Part shown: piece by piece, positions 41,399 through 51,370 of the stretch | Layout: each line of letters opens with the position of its first letter | How positions within the stretch are numbered: position 1 is the first letter of the stretch | Assembly (NCBI RefSeq): GCF_000018685.1 | Contig: NC_010001.1 | Location: 381,001 to 445,000, forward strand | DNA: 64,000 bases | Direction of reading: 5' to 3' | Source of the DNA: Lachnoclostridium phytofermentans ISDg | Lineage (GTDB): Bacteria; Bacillota; Clostridia; Lachnospirales; Lachnospiraceae | Notes under the pieces: model-generated | Told to the model about the DNA's origin: nothing | Database searches by the model: none | Seen by the model: only the letters and a program-made list of their open reading frames with translations | Position numbers and translations under genes: made by a program

Positions 41399-42424
41399 AT
41401 GACAAGTTCGAAGGATGTAATGTTTGAGCAGTTGGGTGCTTCAAATGAAATTACTAGTAATGTAAAGACAATTGGTATATTAACAAGTGGTGGAGATGCT
41501 CCTGGTATGAATGCTGCTATTCGTGCAGTAGTACGTACAGCATTAGCGAATGGTTTAGAGGTAAAGGGAATTCGCAGAGGATTCACAGGACTTTTAGAAG
41601 AAGATATTATTGATCTGAATGCAAATAGTGTGTCAGATATCATCCAACGTGGTGGTACAATATTATATACAGCTCGTTGTCCTGAGTTCGTTACGAAAGA
41701 GGGTCAGGATAAAGGCGCCGAAGTCTGTAGAAAGCATGGAATTGATGGATTAGTAGTGATTGGTGGAGATGGTTCTTTCCAAGGTGCAAAGCAATTAGCA
41801 GCAAGAGGAATTAATACTGTTGGACTTCCAGGAACCATTGATCTTGATATCGCATGTACAGATTATACAATTGGTTTTGATACAGCTGTAAATACAGCAA
41901 TGGAATCAATTGATAAAGTTCGTGATACATCAACTTCCCATGAACGTTGCAGCATTATTGAAGTTATGGGTAGAAATGCTGGATATATCGCATTATGGTG
42001 TGGCATCGCAAATGGTGCAGAAGATGTTCTTACAACAGAGCGTTATGACCATGATGAGCAGAGAATTATTAGTAACATCATTGAAAAGCGCAAAATTGGT
42101 AAGAAACATCATATCATTGTAAATGCAGAAGGAATCGGCGATTCCTATGGAATGGCGAAAAGAATTGAAGCTGCAACTGGTATGGAAACTCGTGCTACTA
42201 TTATTGGACATATTCAACGTGGTGGTAGTCCAACTTGTAAAGATCGTGTTTATGCATCAGCCATGGGAGCAAAAGCAGTAGATATCCTATGTAGAGGTGG
42301 CAGTAACCGAGTTGTTGCTTATAAACATGGTGAATTTGTAGACTTTGATATCAATGAGGCTCTTGCAATGAAAAAGGATTTGGATGAGTACTTATTCCAG
42401 ATGTCAAAGAAATTATCAAGATAA
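41399..42424 (+). CDS. pfkA: 6-phosphofructokinase (ATP type)
   Basis: This is the committed step of glycolysis: fructose-6-phosphate and ATP to fructose-1,6-bisphosphate. The 341-residue product has TIGILTSGGDAPGMNAAIRA, the phosphate site GGDGSFQGAKQL (Gly where PPi enzymes carry Asp, so ATP type) and the catalytic PGTIDLDI with the usual Asp. The next residue, usually Asn, is Leu. An N-terminal extension of about 20 residues precedes the fold. ATG 41333 is in frame but the GGAGGT at 41387-41392 sets ATG 41399. A cre site, sigma-A promoter and long leader indicate elaborate control. Confidence 0.95.
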   Translation: MTSSKDVMFEQLGASNEITSNVKTIGILTSGGDAPGMNAAIRAVVRTALANGLEVKGIRRGFTGLLEEDIIDLNANSVSDIIQRGGTILYTARCPEFVTKEGQDKGAEVCRKHGIDGLVVIGGDGSFQGAKQLAARGINTVGLPGTIDLDIACTDYTIGFDTAVNTAMESIDKVRDTSTSHERCSIIEVMGRNAGYIALWCGIANGAEDVLTTERYDHDEQRIISNIIEKRKIGKKHHIIVNAEGIGDSYGMAKRIEAATGMETRATIIGHIQRGGSPTCKDRVYASAMGAKAVDILCRGGSNRVVAYKHGEFVDFDINEALAMKKDLDEYLFQMSKKLSR

Positions 42425-42534
42425 GTGATCGTTTTAAAAGAGTAGAATTTCATAATCGTACAAGAAAGTAGGATAGTTTCTTTCTACTATTGATTTTAAA
42501 GCGAATTTTAAGTAGAATAGAGTTAGAATATTAA

Positions 42535-42597
42535 AAAGCTGTTAATAAAGTAAATTATGCTAGAATAAGCAGATTACTCTATTAACGGCTTTCTTGT
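42535..42597 (+). terminator. pfkA terminator
   Basis: AAAGCTGTTAAT (42535-42546) pairs with ATTAACGGCTTT (42581-42592), with one G-U pair, followed by CTTGTT. The loop is 34 bases. Confidence 0.7.
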
Positions 42598-42684
42598 TGC
42601 TTATTGATCACTATATATTGTAATAAATGCTATGGCAGGTGATATATAGTAGATTATGAAATACTATCAAAGAAAGGACAACAT

Positions 42685-44433
42685 ATGAACCCCAGAGCAA
42701 AAAAATTCTTATCTTATTATAAACCGTATTGGAAACTATTTTTAGCAGATATGCTATGTGCATTAACTGCTGCTGGTATTTCCTTGGTTTATCCGTTAAT
42801 CGTTCGTTACATTACACAGGATGTATTAGTTAACAACGAAATTAATCAAGCAATACAAATAATTATACGAATGGCAGCTGTGCTAATCGGATTGGCAATA
42901 CTTGAATTTGGATGTAACTTCTTTATTGCTTATAAAGGACATATCATGGGTGCAAAGATGGAATATGATATGAGAAATGAAATCTTTGGACATTTCCAAA
43001 AGCTATCCTTTAACTTTTATGATAATCAAAAAACAGGGCAATTAATGACTCGTATCACAAACGATTTGTTTGATATCACCGAACTATGCCACCATGGCCC
43101 TGAAGATATTGTAATCTCAATTATCAAATTCGTTGGTGCATTTATTATCTTAGTTCGTATTAACTGGAAATTAACCATCATACTTTTCTTGTTCATTCCG
43201 ATGATGTTTATATTTGCTTACATTATGAAAGGTCGAATGAACCGTGCTTTTCGTAAAAACCGTGAGAGAATTGCAGATATCAATGCACAGATTGAAGATA
43301 ACTTATCCGGAATTCGTGTAGTAAAATCTTTTGCCAATGAAGATTGTGAGACCTCGAAGTTTGATGCAGGTAACAAGCGTTTCGTCGATAGTAAGAGTCA
43401 TGCATATTGGCAAATGGCAACCTTTCATTCTGGACTTTCGTTCTTTACAAATCTTATTAATGTTGCTGTGATTGTTGGTGGCGGAATATTGATTGCACTC
43501 AGTGGAATTCTGCTAAGTGATATGTTAACCTTTATGTTATATGTTAATAATATCATAGAGCCAATACGTAAACTGATTAACTTTACAGAACAATTCCAAA
43601 ATGGTGTCACAGGATTTAGCCGATTTATGGAGATAATTGAGACGAATCCGGATATCGTAGATTCACCAGATGCAAAAGAACTGAAAAATGTTCGTGGAGA
43701 TATTAGCTTTGAAGAGGTATCTTTTAAATATCAAGATACAACCAGCGAAGTATTTAGAAATATCAATCTGCAGGTACCAGCTGGTGAATATATTGCACTT
43801 GTAGGTTCCTCAGGTGTAGGAAAAACAACCATGTGTAGCTTAATCCCTAGATTTTATGAAGTAAGCACAGGAAGAATTACAATTGATGGACAGGACATTC
43901 GTAGCCTAACTCAAAAATCCTTACGAAAAAACATAGGAATTGTGCAACAGGATGTTTATCTTTTCGCAGGAACAGTTGCAGATAATATCCGCTATGGCGA
44001 TTTAGATGCTACCATGGAGGAAGTTATTGAAGCAGCAAAGAATGCAAATGCACATGAATTCATTATGAATCTTCCGGAAGGATACAACACCTATATTGGA
44101 CAGCGTGGTGTGAAACTATCGGGAGGACAAAAACAAAGACTAAGCATTGCAAGAGTATTTTTAAAGAACCCACCTATCCTAATCTTTGACGAGGCGACAT
44201 CAGCGCTTGACAATGAGAGTGAAAAGATAGTTCAAGAGTCTTTAGAAAAATTAGCAAAAAACAGAACCACCTTTGTTATTGCTCATCGATTAACAACGAT
44301 AAAAAATGCGAGAAACATTATCGTATTAACAGAAGAAGGTATCAAAGAACAAGGAACTCATGAAAAGCTGTTATCGTTAGACGGTATTTATGCCTCCCTT
44401 TATCACTTGAATTATGAAAAGCAGCAGGCATAA
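42685..44433 (+). CDS. ABC exporter, fused permease and ATPase
   Basis: This 582-residue half-transporter of the MsbA/BmrA type has six membrane segments in residues 1-310, followed by the ATPase. The ATPase has Walker A VGSSGVGKTTMC (about 370-382), Q-loop GIVQQDVYLFAG, signature LSGGQKQRLSIAR and Walker B PILIFDEATSALD. It probably exports a lipid, drug or peptide as a homodimer. The substrate cannot be read from sequence. GAAAGGACAAC precedes ATG 42685. The last seven codons (NYEKQQA and stop) are part of a 40-base tandem repeat that runs into the gap. Confidence 0.92.
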   Translation: MNPRAKKFLSYYKPYWKLFLADMLCALTAAGISLVYPLIVRYITQDVLVNNEINQAIQIIIRMAAVLIGLAILEFGCNFFIAYKGHIMGAKMEYDMRNEIFGHFQKLSFNFYDNQKTGQLMTRITNDLFDITELCHHGPEDIVISIIKFVGAFIILVRINWKLTIILFLFIPMMFIFAYIMKGRMNRAFRKNRERIADINAQIEDNLSGIRVVKSFANEDCETSKFDAGNKRFVDSKSHAYWQMATFHSGLSFFTNLINVAVIVGGGILIALSGILLSDMLTFMLYVNNIIEPIRKLINFTEQFQNGVTGFSRFMEIIETNPDIVDSPDAKELKNVRGDISFEEVSFKYQDTTSEVFRNINLQVPAGEYIALVGSSGVGKTTMCSLIPRFYEVSTGRITIDGQDIRSLTQKSLRKNIGIVQQDVYLFAGTVADNIRYGDLDATMEEVIEAAKNANAHEFIMNLPEGYNTYIGQRGVKLSGGQKQRLSIARVFLKNPPILIFDEATSALDNESEKIVQESLEKLAKNRTTFVIAHRLTTIKNARNIIVLTEEGIKEQGTHEKLLSLDGIYASLYHLNYEKQQA

Positions 44434-44523
44434 TCCTAAGAAATTTTTAAATTATGAAAAGCAATAAGCATAATCCAAAGAAATTTTTAAATTATGGAAA
44501 GCAACAGGCATCATCATCCTAAG
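44411..44523 (+). repeat. 40-base tandem repeat, 2.8 copies, over the ABC gene stop
   Basis: Copy 1 is 44411-44450, copy 2 is 44451-44490 and the partial copy 3 is 44491-44523. Each begins ATTATGRAAAGCAR. Copy 1 holds the last codons and TAA (44431-44433) of the ABC exporter. Copies 1 and 2 differ at about four positions. The period is not a multiple of three, so the copies were duplicated as DNA, not as protein repeats. Confidence 0.9.
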
Positions 44524-44700
44524 TTTCAATCCCGTTAAAAGGTGAATCGCTTGCGTTCTAAACATTGGAATGATAAAATAAATCGAAAGATTGCACAAGA
44601 ATAAAAGGAACGAATTTTTAATTTATGGACAGTGTTGTACCAAAGGAATTTGCTACAAACTGAAAGTGAGAAAACATGTGCAGGAATAGGAGCTATCCGA

Positions 44701-46869
44701 ATGAAAATTTTCGAACAATTAAAAGAAGAGTTAGGAATTAAACTGGAACAGGTCGAAGCTACTGTAAAGCTCATCGATGAGGGAAATACGATACCTTTTA
44801 TTGCTAGATATCGAAAAGAGGTTACCGGTTCTTTAAATGATGAGGTACTACGAAGTCTATCAGAGCGTTTAACCTATCTGCGAAACTTGGAAGAGAAGAA
44901 GGCTTCTGTACTTGCAAGTATCGAAGAACAGGGAAAATTAACAGAAGAGTTAAAGGCACAGATTGAAGCTGCGGCAACCTTAGTAGTAGTAGAAGACTTA
45001 TATCGCCCATATCGTCCAAAACGTAGAACCAGAGCGACAATTGCAAAAGAGAAGGGATTGGAGCCACTGGCAGAAATCATCATTGCTCAGGAAATTTCTA
45101 GGGATATCTTAGAATTAGCAGAAGACTATGTATCGGAAGAGAAGGAAGTAAGTTCTGCTAAAGACGCTGTAGCAGGAGCACTGGATATTATTGCAGAAAG
45201 CATCTCTGATGAAGCGGATTATCGTATCCACATACGTAAGCTTACCTTTGAAGAAGGAAGTATAACTTCCGCCGCAAAGGATGCAGAAGCCGAATCTGTA
45301 TATGAACTTTATTATGAATATAGTGAAAAAATTTCTAAGGTAGCGGGTCACAGAGTTTTAGCCTTAAATCGCGGTGAAAATGAGAAATTTCTTACAGTAA
45401 AGATTACAGCGCCAACTGAGAAAATAATGAATTATCTTAAGGGTAAAGTGATAAAGAGAGATAATCCACATACCAATGATTATCTTGTAGTAGCAATTGC
45501 AGATAGTTATGACCGTTTAATCGCACCTGCAATTGAACGTGAGATCAGAAACGATTTGACGGAAAAAGCAGAGGATGGTGCAATTGTAGTCTTTGGCCAG
45601 AACTTAACTCAAGTATTAATGCAGCCTCCAATTGCTGGACAAGTTGTACTTGGATGGGATCCAGCGTTTCGTACCGGTTGTAAGCTGGCTGTAGTAGATG
45701 CAACAGGAAAGGTATTAGATACTGTAGTAATCTATCCGACAGCACCACAAAATAAGGTAGAGGAAGCGAAGACAGTTTTAAAGAAATTATTTAAGAAATA
45801 TCAGATTACCTTAATTTCTGTTGGAAATGGTACTGCTTCCAGAGAATCCGAGCAGATTATTGTAGACTTATTAAAAGAAATTACTGAGCCAATCTCTTAT
45901 GTAATTGTAAATGAGGCTGGAGCATCGGTATATTCAGCAAGTAAGTTAGCAACCGAGGAGTTTCCTAATTTTGATGTTGGACAAAGAAGTGCCGCTTCTA
46001 TTGCAAGAAGAATTCAGGACCCATTAGCTGAGTTAGTAAAGATTGATCCTAAATCGATCGGCGTAGGTCAATATCAACACGATATGAACCAAAAGAAACT
46101 AAGCGAAGCATTAGGCGGAGTTGTAGAAGATTGTGTAAATAAAGTTGGAGTAGATCTAAATACTGCATCAGCTTCCTTACTTGAATATATTTCTGGAATT
46201 TCAAAACCAATCGCTAAGAATATTGTTATTTACCGTGAGGAAAATGGAAAGTTTAAGAATCGAAAGCAATTATTAAAGGTTGCGAAACTTGGGCCAAAGG
46301 CTTTTGAACAATGTGCAGGATTTTTACGAATTAATGATGGAGATAATCCTCTGGATGGAACTAGTGTGCATCCAGAATCTTATGAAGCAGCTGAAAAACT
46401 TCTAGAGATGCTTGAAGTGAAAGATTTAAGAGAGTTACAAGCGAAAGCAAAAGAAGTAGATGCTAAAAGAGAACAATCGATTAGCCAGAAAGTTAAGGAT
46501 AAAAAGAAGATGGCACAGGAGCTTTCGATTGGTGAAATTACTTTAACTGATATCATTAAGGAATTAGAAAAACCAAGCAGAGACCCAAGAGAAGAGATGC
46601 CAAAACCAATCTTAAGAACCGATGTTCTTGATATGAAAGACTTAACTGAGGGTATGATTTTAAAGGGTACTGTACGTAATGTCATTGATTTTGGAGCATT
46701 TGTTGATATTGGAGTTCATCAAGATGGTTTGGTTCATATATCACAATTGTCAAAGCAGAAATTTGTTAAGCACCCACTTGATATCGTTAGTGTAGGAGAT
46801 ATAGTGGAAGTAAAAGTTTTAAGTGTAGATGTATCGAAAAAAAGAATACAACTCTCTATGATTTTATAA
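44701..46869 (+). CDS. tex: Tex-family RNA-binding transcription accessory protein
   Basis: Tex proteins bind nucleic acid and act around transcription. Relatives are linked to transcription termination and toxin gene control in pathogens. The 722-residue product has the N-terminal helical region IPFIARYRKEVTGSLNDE, a YqgF/RuvX-like fold (about 320-440, with GWDPAFRTGCKLAVVD) and helix-hairpin-helix repeats (NKVGVDLNTASASLLEYI). A C-terminal S1 RNA-binding domain reads LKGTVRNVIDFGAFVDIG. An upstream in-frame TTG at 44632 would give a non-family extension. TAGGAGC precedes ATG 44701. It is monocistronic and ends at a terminator. Confidence 0.96.
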   Translation: MKIFEQLKEELGIKLEQVEATVKLIDEGNTIPFIARYRKEVTGSLNDEVLRSLSERLTYLRNLEEKKASVLASIEEQGKLTEELKAQIEAAATLVVVEDLYRPYRPKRRTRATIAKEKGLEPLAEIIIAQEISRDILELAEDYVSEEKEVSSAKDAVAGALDIIAESISDEADYRIHIRKLTFEEGSITSAAKDAEAESVYELYYEYSEKISKVAGHRVLALNRGENEKFLTVKITAPTEKIMNYLKGKVIKRDNPHTNDYLVVAIADSYDRLIAPAIEREIRNDLTEKAEDGAIVVFGQNLTQVLMQPPIAGQVVLGWDPAFRTGCKLAVVDATGKVLDTVVIYPTAPQNKVEEAKTVLKKLFKKYQITLISVGNGTASRESEQIIVDLLKEITEPISYVIVNEAGASVYSASKLATEEFPNFDVGQRSAASIARRIQDPLAELVKIDPKSIGVGQYQHDMNQKKLSEALGGVVEDCVNKVGVDLNTASASLLEYISGISKPIAKNIVIYREENGKFKNRKQLLKVAKLGPKAFEQCAGFLRINDGDNPLDGTSVHPESYEAAEKLLEMLEVKDLRELQAKAKEVDAKREQSISQKVKDKKKMAQELSIGEITLTDIIKELEKPSRDPREEMPKPILRTDVLDMKDLTEGMILKGTVRNVIDFGAFVDIGVHQDGLVHISQLSKQKFVKHPLDIVSVGDIVEVKVLSVDVSKKRIQLSMIL

Positions 46870-46893
46870 AACAAAATATAATTATAATAGTAA

Positions 46894-46952
46894 AATACCA
46901 GATGTCTTGAATGTATCCGTTAAGAATTCAAGTAATCTGGTATTTTTATTTT
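46894..46952 (+). terminator. tex terminator
   Basis: AAATACCAGAT pairs with ATCTGGTATTT, and an inner CTTGAAT/ATTCAAG stem continues it, followed by TTATTTTG. The remaining 320 bases before the permease gene hold no clear gene or promoter I can identify beyond AT-rich sequence. Confidence 0.85.
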
Positions 46953-47276
46953 GTCCAGCAGTCATACTGCATCTGCTTACCCCCTTATTTAGCTCGCTGT
47001 ATCTATGGAGTCTTGAGACCAATACTCATATTGAAACCGGAAATTTCGAGTTAGTAGATGTTTTGATTATTAGATGAAATTAACAAATCACACCATCATT
47101 TATTGCGGGAAATACAGCGAAATAGAAAATGAAAGATTATGATTATTGAGTTTTATTCGAACGGATGATAACATTTGCATATAAAACAACAGAATAATCG
47201 TTGGTAATATGTAGAAAATGCACAATTAATTAAAACAATCAGCTCAACAAGTATTCAAAGGGGGAAAGACTAGAAG

Positions 47277-48278
47277 ATGGAATCAACCAAACAAGATGCA
47301 GTGGCAATTGTAAATACGAGTAAACAGAGATTTCGACGCCACAAGAAAAAGAAAGAGATAGAATATGAGGAAAAGATTCCTTTTTTTAAATATTTCAAAC
47401 GACATTATATTTTATATCTCATGGTATTACCGGGAATTATTTACTTTATCGTATTCCGCTATGTACCAATGCTTTTTAATATTATTGCTTTTCAAAATTA
47501 TAGTCCTTATAAAGGAATAGCAGGAAGTGACTGGGTCGGATGGATGCATTTTAAAAACTTCTTTGCAGGAAAAGACTTTGCAATGCTACTAACGAACACA
47601 TTGGCGATATCGTTTATGAATTTGTTTATCTTTTTTCCAATGCCGATTATATTAGCACTATTGTTAAATGAGATTAAGCATAATGGATATAAGAATATTG
47701 TCCAGACATGTGTATACATACCTCATTTTATATCACTTGTCGTAGTATATAGTCTTACTTACTTAATCTTAAATGAATCGAATGGTGTTATCAATCAGTT
47801 GATACAGGCTATGACCGGCCACACAGTTGATTTTTTGTCAAGTAAACCATGGTTTAGGCCAATCTTACTTCTTCAAACAGTATGGAAAGAAACCGGATAT
47901 GGTACAATTATTTTTCTGGCGGCTTTAGCTGGGGTGGACGTTCAGTTATACGAAGCAGCAGAAGTGGATGGCGCAGGACGATGGAAGAAAATGTGGCACA
48001 TTACGTTACCCGCGATAAAAGCAACTATAATAACCATGTTAATCCTTCGGGTTGGATCTATTTTAAATACTGGATATGAGCAAATATTCCTTTTGCAGAA
48101 CTCATTAAATCGTTCTGTCTCAGAAGTATTCGATACCTATGTATACAAACAGGGTATTACACAAGGATCCTTCTCTTATGCTACGGCAGTTGGCTTATTC
48201 AAAGGTATTGTTGGTACAGTGATGGTATTGACAGTAAATAAGATAGCTAAGAAAAGCGGCGAAGATGGGTTATATTAA
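47277..48278 (+). CDS. lplB: Carbohydrate ABC transporter permease, LplB type
   Basis: First membrane subunit of a sugar importer. The 333-residue product has a basic, hydrophilic first 45 residues, then six predicted membrane segments. The EAA motif (YEAAEVDGAGRWKKMWHITLP) contacts the ATPase. The LplB/YtcP subfamily typically imports complex plant oligosaccharides in concert with an LplC partner. No ATPase gene lies in this window, so a shared MsmX-like ATPase elsewhere is expected. GGGGGAAAGAC precedes ATG 47277. The permease, permease, binding protein order and the nearby PL11 lyase suggest pectin-derived oligosaccharides. Confidence 0.93.
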   Translation: MESTKQDAVAIVNTSKQRFRRHKKKKEIEYEEKIPFFKYFKRHYILYLMVLPGIIYFIVFRYVPMLFNIIAFQNYSPYKGIAGSDWVGWMHFKNFFAGKDFAMLLTNTLAISFMNLFIFFPMPIILALLLNEIKHNGYKNIVQTCVYIPHFISLVVVYSLTYLILNESNGVINQLIQAMTGHTVDFLSSKPWFRPILLLQTVWKETGYGTIIFLAALAGVDVQLYEAAEVDGAGRWKKMWHITLPAIKATIITMLILRVGSILNTGYEQIFLLQNSLNRSVSEVFDTYVYKQGITQGSFSYATAVGLFKGIVGTVMVLTVNKIAKKSGEDGLY

Positions 48279-48288
48279 TTTGGATGTA

Positions 48289-48384
48289 GTGAAGAGAGAA
48301 CTTCACTTTGTGTCTGTAATGTAGCCACAAACTTGAAGAGACGCATTGTCTTATATGCGAGACAAAAAGCAGCACGGAAATGAG
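48289..48384 (+). promoter_or_regulatory. Hairpin array between the two permease genes
   Basis: GTGAAG/CTTCAC (48289-48306), TTTGTG/CACAAA (48307-48331) and TTGTCT/AGACAA (48346-48365), then GCAGCACGGAAATGAGGG before the second permease. The last part resembles the dnaE leader (GCAGCGCAGAAATGAGG). Arrays like this can tune the ratio of subunits from one message. Confidence 0.55.
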
Positions 48385-48391
48385 GGAGAAC

Positions 48392-49300
48392 ATGAAAATA
48401 TTTACGTATAAAAGAAAAGGCATTAAGGGTAGACTTAGTACCCGTGTGGTAACGGGTATCATATATTCATTCTGTGGTTTATGTGCATTGATTACGCTGT
48501 TACCATTTTTATATATTGTAGCAGGTTCATTTGCTACAGAGAAAGAGTTAATTGAAAGAGCATTTTTTCTTATTCCGAGTCAAATTTCCTGGAATGCATA
48601 TCATTACATAATAAAAACAGGGGCAATTATACTAGGTATCAAAAATTCATTATATTTAACAACAGTCGGTACAATTATGAACATGATTTTAATGACATTA
48701 TTCGCATATCCGCTATCAAGGAGAGGTTTCAGGGGAAAAAATCTTATTTTAAACATGGTAATTTTAACAATGCTATTACCAGTTGGGATGATTCCAATGT
48801 TTATGTTGATACGTGGTATTGGTTGGTACGATAGTTATCTTGCTTTGACTATTCCAGGAGCGATTAATGCATTTAACATGATTATTATAAAAAAATTCTT
48901 TCAGGGTTTATCACTAGAACTTGAAGATGCAGCAAGAATTGATGGGGCTTCTGACTGGAAGATCTTTAGAAAGGTTGCCTTACCGTTATCAAAACCTGTA
49001 CTTGCTTCCATAACTTTGTTTACAGCAGTTGGATATTGGAACAATTACTTTGGACCGATGATTTATTTAAACAGTCAGAAAAAATATACAGCTCAGTTAT
49101 TCTTGCGCCAAATAGTTATGACTTCCCAAGGTATTTCAAAAGATGGAAGCCTCATTGACTGGGGGGATTTTGGTGCCCCACCGACGGTTGCGATTCGTAT
49201 GGCTGCGACTGTGATTACAACAGTGCCAATTCTTATGGTATATCCTTTTGTACAAAAGCATTTTGCAAAAGGAGTTATGGTTGGTTCTGTGAAAGGATGA
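48392..49300 (+). CDS. lplC: Carbohydrate ABC transporter permease, LplC type
   Basis: Second membrane subunit of the importer, with six membrane segments and the EAA motif LEDAARIDGASDWKIFRKVA (about 190-209). The frame opens at ATG 48380. ATG 48392 (MKIFTYKRKGIKG) is preceded by GAGGGAGAAC and is the likelier start, giving 302 residues. It has the conserved DWGDFGAPPTVAIRMAATVI tail region of the YtcP/LplC family. It is co-transcribed with the LplB-type gene across a gap full of hairpins and with the binding protein 100 bases downstream. Confidence 0.9.
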   Translation: MKIFTYKRKGIKGRLSTRVVTGIIYSFCGLCALITLLPFLYIVAGSFATEKELIERAFFLIPSQISWNAYHYIIKTGAIILGIKNSLYLTTVGTIMNMILMTLFAYPLSRRGFRGKNLILNMVILTMLLPVGMIPMFMLIRGIGWYDSYLALTIPGAINAFNMIIIKKFFQGLSLELEDAARIDGASDWKIFRKVALPLSKPVLASITLFTAVGYWNNYFGPMIYLNSQKKYTAQLFLRQIVMTSQGISKDGSLIDWGDFGAPPTVAIRMAATVITTVPILMVYPFVQKHFAKGVMVGSVKG

Positions 49301-49404
49301 CAACTATCGCTGCAAGGCGTTTGTTGTAGGATGTTGCTGTGGGAGGGTGAGAGACCGCAGTATGTCTTTATAAAAAGCTATATATTATGAATGGAGGGTT
49401 TATT

Positions 49405-51018
49405 GTGAGAAAGAAAAAGTTATTATCCATGTTACTTGCTGCTGCTCTCGTTGTTACGAGTCTTGCAGGATGTAGCGCTAAGGAAGAAAAGACAGGCGGC
49501 CAAGGTAATGTTGCTACGCAGCCTCCAAAGGGGAATGAGAATGCTGGAGTAAGTAATACACCAAAAGAAAGACCGAAAGTTAGTATTATGTCATTTGACT
49601 ATTCCGGTCAAGCTATGATGGGGCCAAATGCAGAACAAGTAATTAAAGTGTTAGAAGATTATACGGAAACTAATCTTGAGTTTCAATTTGTACCTAGTGA
49701 TGCATATGAGGATAAATTAAGTTTAACCTTGGCTTCTGGTTCTGATATGCCAATGATTATCGCATGTGGTTCTTTCAATGCAAACATAGTAAATAATGCA
49801 AGAGCAGGTGCCTTCTGGGATTTAAACGACTTTATTTATGATGAGGCGAAATATCCAAATCTTTCAAAAGCTAATAAAAATATCAGCAATATGGTGTCTG
49901 TTGACGGTAGTTTATACGGGATATACCGCGCAAGAACGCTTGGACGTAACGGTTTTGGATACCGTAAGGACTGGGCAGATAAATTAGGTTTAAAAGAGCC
50001 TGAGACAATTGATGATGTATATAATATGCTATATCAGTTTACCTATGGTGATCCGGATGGTAATGGAAAAAAGGATACATATGGGTTAAACCTTTGTAAA
50101 TATACAGGACCACTTGATATTATGCAGACTTGGTTTGGCTGTGGTAATGGTTGGGTAGATCAAAATGGTTCCTTGGTTCCGGTACATCAGACACCGGAGT
50201 ATGAAGAGGCACTGGACTGGTTTAAGAAGTTATATGATGATGGCTTAATTGCAAAGGATTGGGCAGTACGTGAGACAGGAACTTGGACGGATGATAATAA
50301 GAATGGTATATCAGGTATGTATATCGACACGATTGATAATGCAAGAAAAGTATGGGATTACTATGTAAACAATAACATTCCTAGTGTATTAAATGACGGT
50401 ACTATTGCAACCTTTGCAATGGGGGGAGGTATTGCTAAAACAGCAGGGGGACAAAAGCATACACTTGCTACAGCAGGCTATAATGGTTTCTTTGTACTGA
50501 CAAAGGGTGGTTGTAAAACAGAAGCTGACGTAGAAGCTGCATTACATTTCCTAGATAAGATGAATGATGATGAGATGCAAATTCTTTCTTCCTACGGTCT
50601 TAAGGATATCCACTATTCCTTAGACGAAAACAATGTTTTCACTGATATTAAGGGTGATAATAAGGACACATTACTTCTTGATTATGAGGCATTGAATCAG
50701 ACCGTAGCTTATATTCCAACCAATACGATTACAGGAATTAAGATACCGACTACAGAAAGACAGGACATTCAAGCAGAATTATATATCCAAAATGAAAAAA
50801 ATGTAGTATTCAATCCTGCTGCTGCTTTGATCATAAACTCTGAAACATATACCTTAAACGGTGCAAACCTTGATCAAATTATCAATGATGCAAGAACACA
50901 GTACATCGTTGGTGAGATTAATAAGGATGGATTAAAGGCAGCTTGGAATCTTTGGGCATCCACCGGTGGTAGTGATGTTATTAAAGAAGTGAATGATGCC
51001 TATGCAAAGACAAAATAA
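49405..51018 (+). CDS. Extracellular solute-binding lipoprotein of the sugar importer
   Basis: This lipid-anchored receptor delivers the oligosaccharide to the permeases. The 537-residue product has a signal peptide with lipobox LAGC (MLLAAALVVTSLAGCSAKEE), a Gly/Asn/Pro linker, then a large two-domain fold (DADGNGKKDTYG-like DPDGNGKKDTYGLN segment, a Ca or sugar-binding loop). It starts at GTG 49405 with GGAGGG six bases upstream. The earlier ATG 49387 has no ribosome site. A terminator follows, so it closes the transporter operon. Substrate specificity is inferred from the neighbouring lyase. Confidence 0.93.
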   Translation: MRKKKLLSMLLAAALVVTSLAGCSAKEEKTGGQGNVATQPPKGNENAGVSNTPKERPKVSIMSFDYSGQAMMGPNAEQVIKVLEDYTETNLEFQFVPSDAYEDKLSLTLASGSDMPMIIACGSFNANIVNNARAGAFWDLNDFIYDEAKYPNLSKANKNISNMVSVDGSLYGIYRARTLGRNGFGYRKDWADKLGLKEPETIDDVYNMLYQFTYGDPDGNGKKDTYGLNLCKYTGPLDIMQTWFGCGNGWVDQNGSLVPVHQTPEYEEALDWFKKLYDDGLIAKDWAVRETGTWTDDNKNGISGMYIDTIDNARKVWDYYVNNNIPSVLNDGTIATFAMGGGIAKTAGGQKHTLATAGYNGFFVLTKGGCKTEADVEAALHFLDKMNDDEMQILSSYGLKDIHYSLDENNVFTDIKGDNKDTLLLDYEALNQTVAYIPTNTITGIKIPTTERQDIQAELYIQNEKNVVFNPAAALIINSETYTLNGANLDQIINDARTQYIVGEINKDGLKAAWNLWASTGGSDVIKEVNDAYAKTK

Positions 51019-51047
51019 ATTCATAGTTTAAGGATAAACTCCCTATG

Positions 51048-51112
51048 GATGCTGCACAACTATTATAATTCTCTGGGTACAGAAATTGAGGTAAGTTGTG
51101 TAGCATCTTATT
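51048..51112 (+). terminator. Terminator after the binding protein
   Basis: GATGCTGCACAACT (51048-51061) pairs with AGTTGTGTAGCATC (51094-51107), with one G-U pair, then TTATTTC. The following 230 bases contain a TATAAT-like sequence near 51224 that could serve the AraC gene. Confidence 0.75.
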
Positions 51113-51370
51113 TCGTGACCAAGGGAAAGTTCGTGAAGTGTGCTTTTTCTTGTTTGTAAAACCTTGCTGAAGGGGCTAAGATGTCAATACACGTTTTTTA
51201 TACAATAATAGAATAGTATAGTATAATTTTATACATATTGCGGTACTGAAAGAATGGGAGTTAAATGGAGTTTAATTTAACCCATCAATTTGAGCTAGGA
51301 AATGATTAACGATGTGTTGTAAGGTTCTTTGACCAGCTATAAGGAATAAAAACGAAAGATGGAGGAAGCT

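Noticed and set aside
44411..44523. CRISPR array
   Set aside because: Units are contiguous 40-base tandem copies with no unique spacers and no cas genes nearby.
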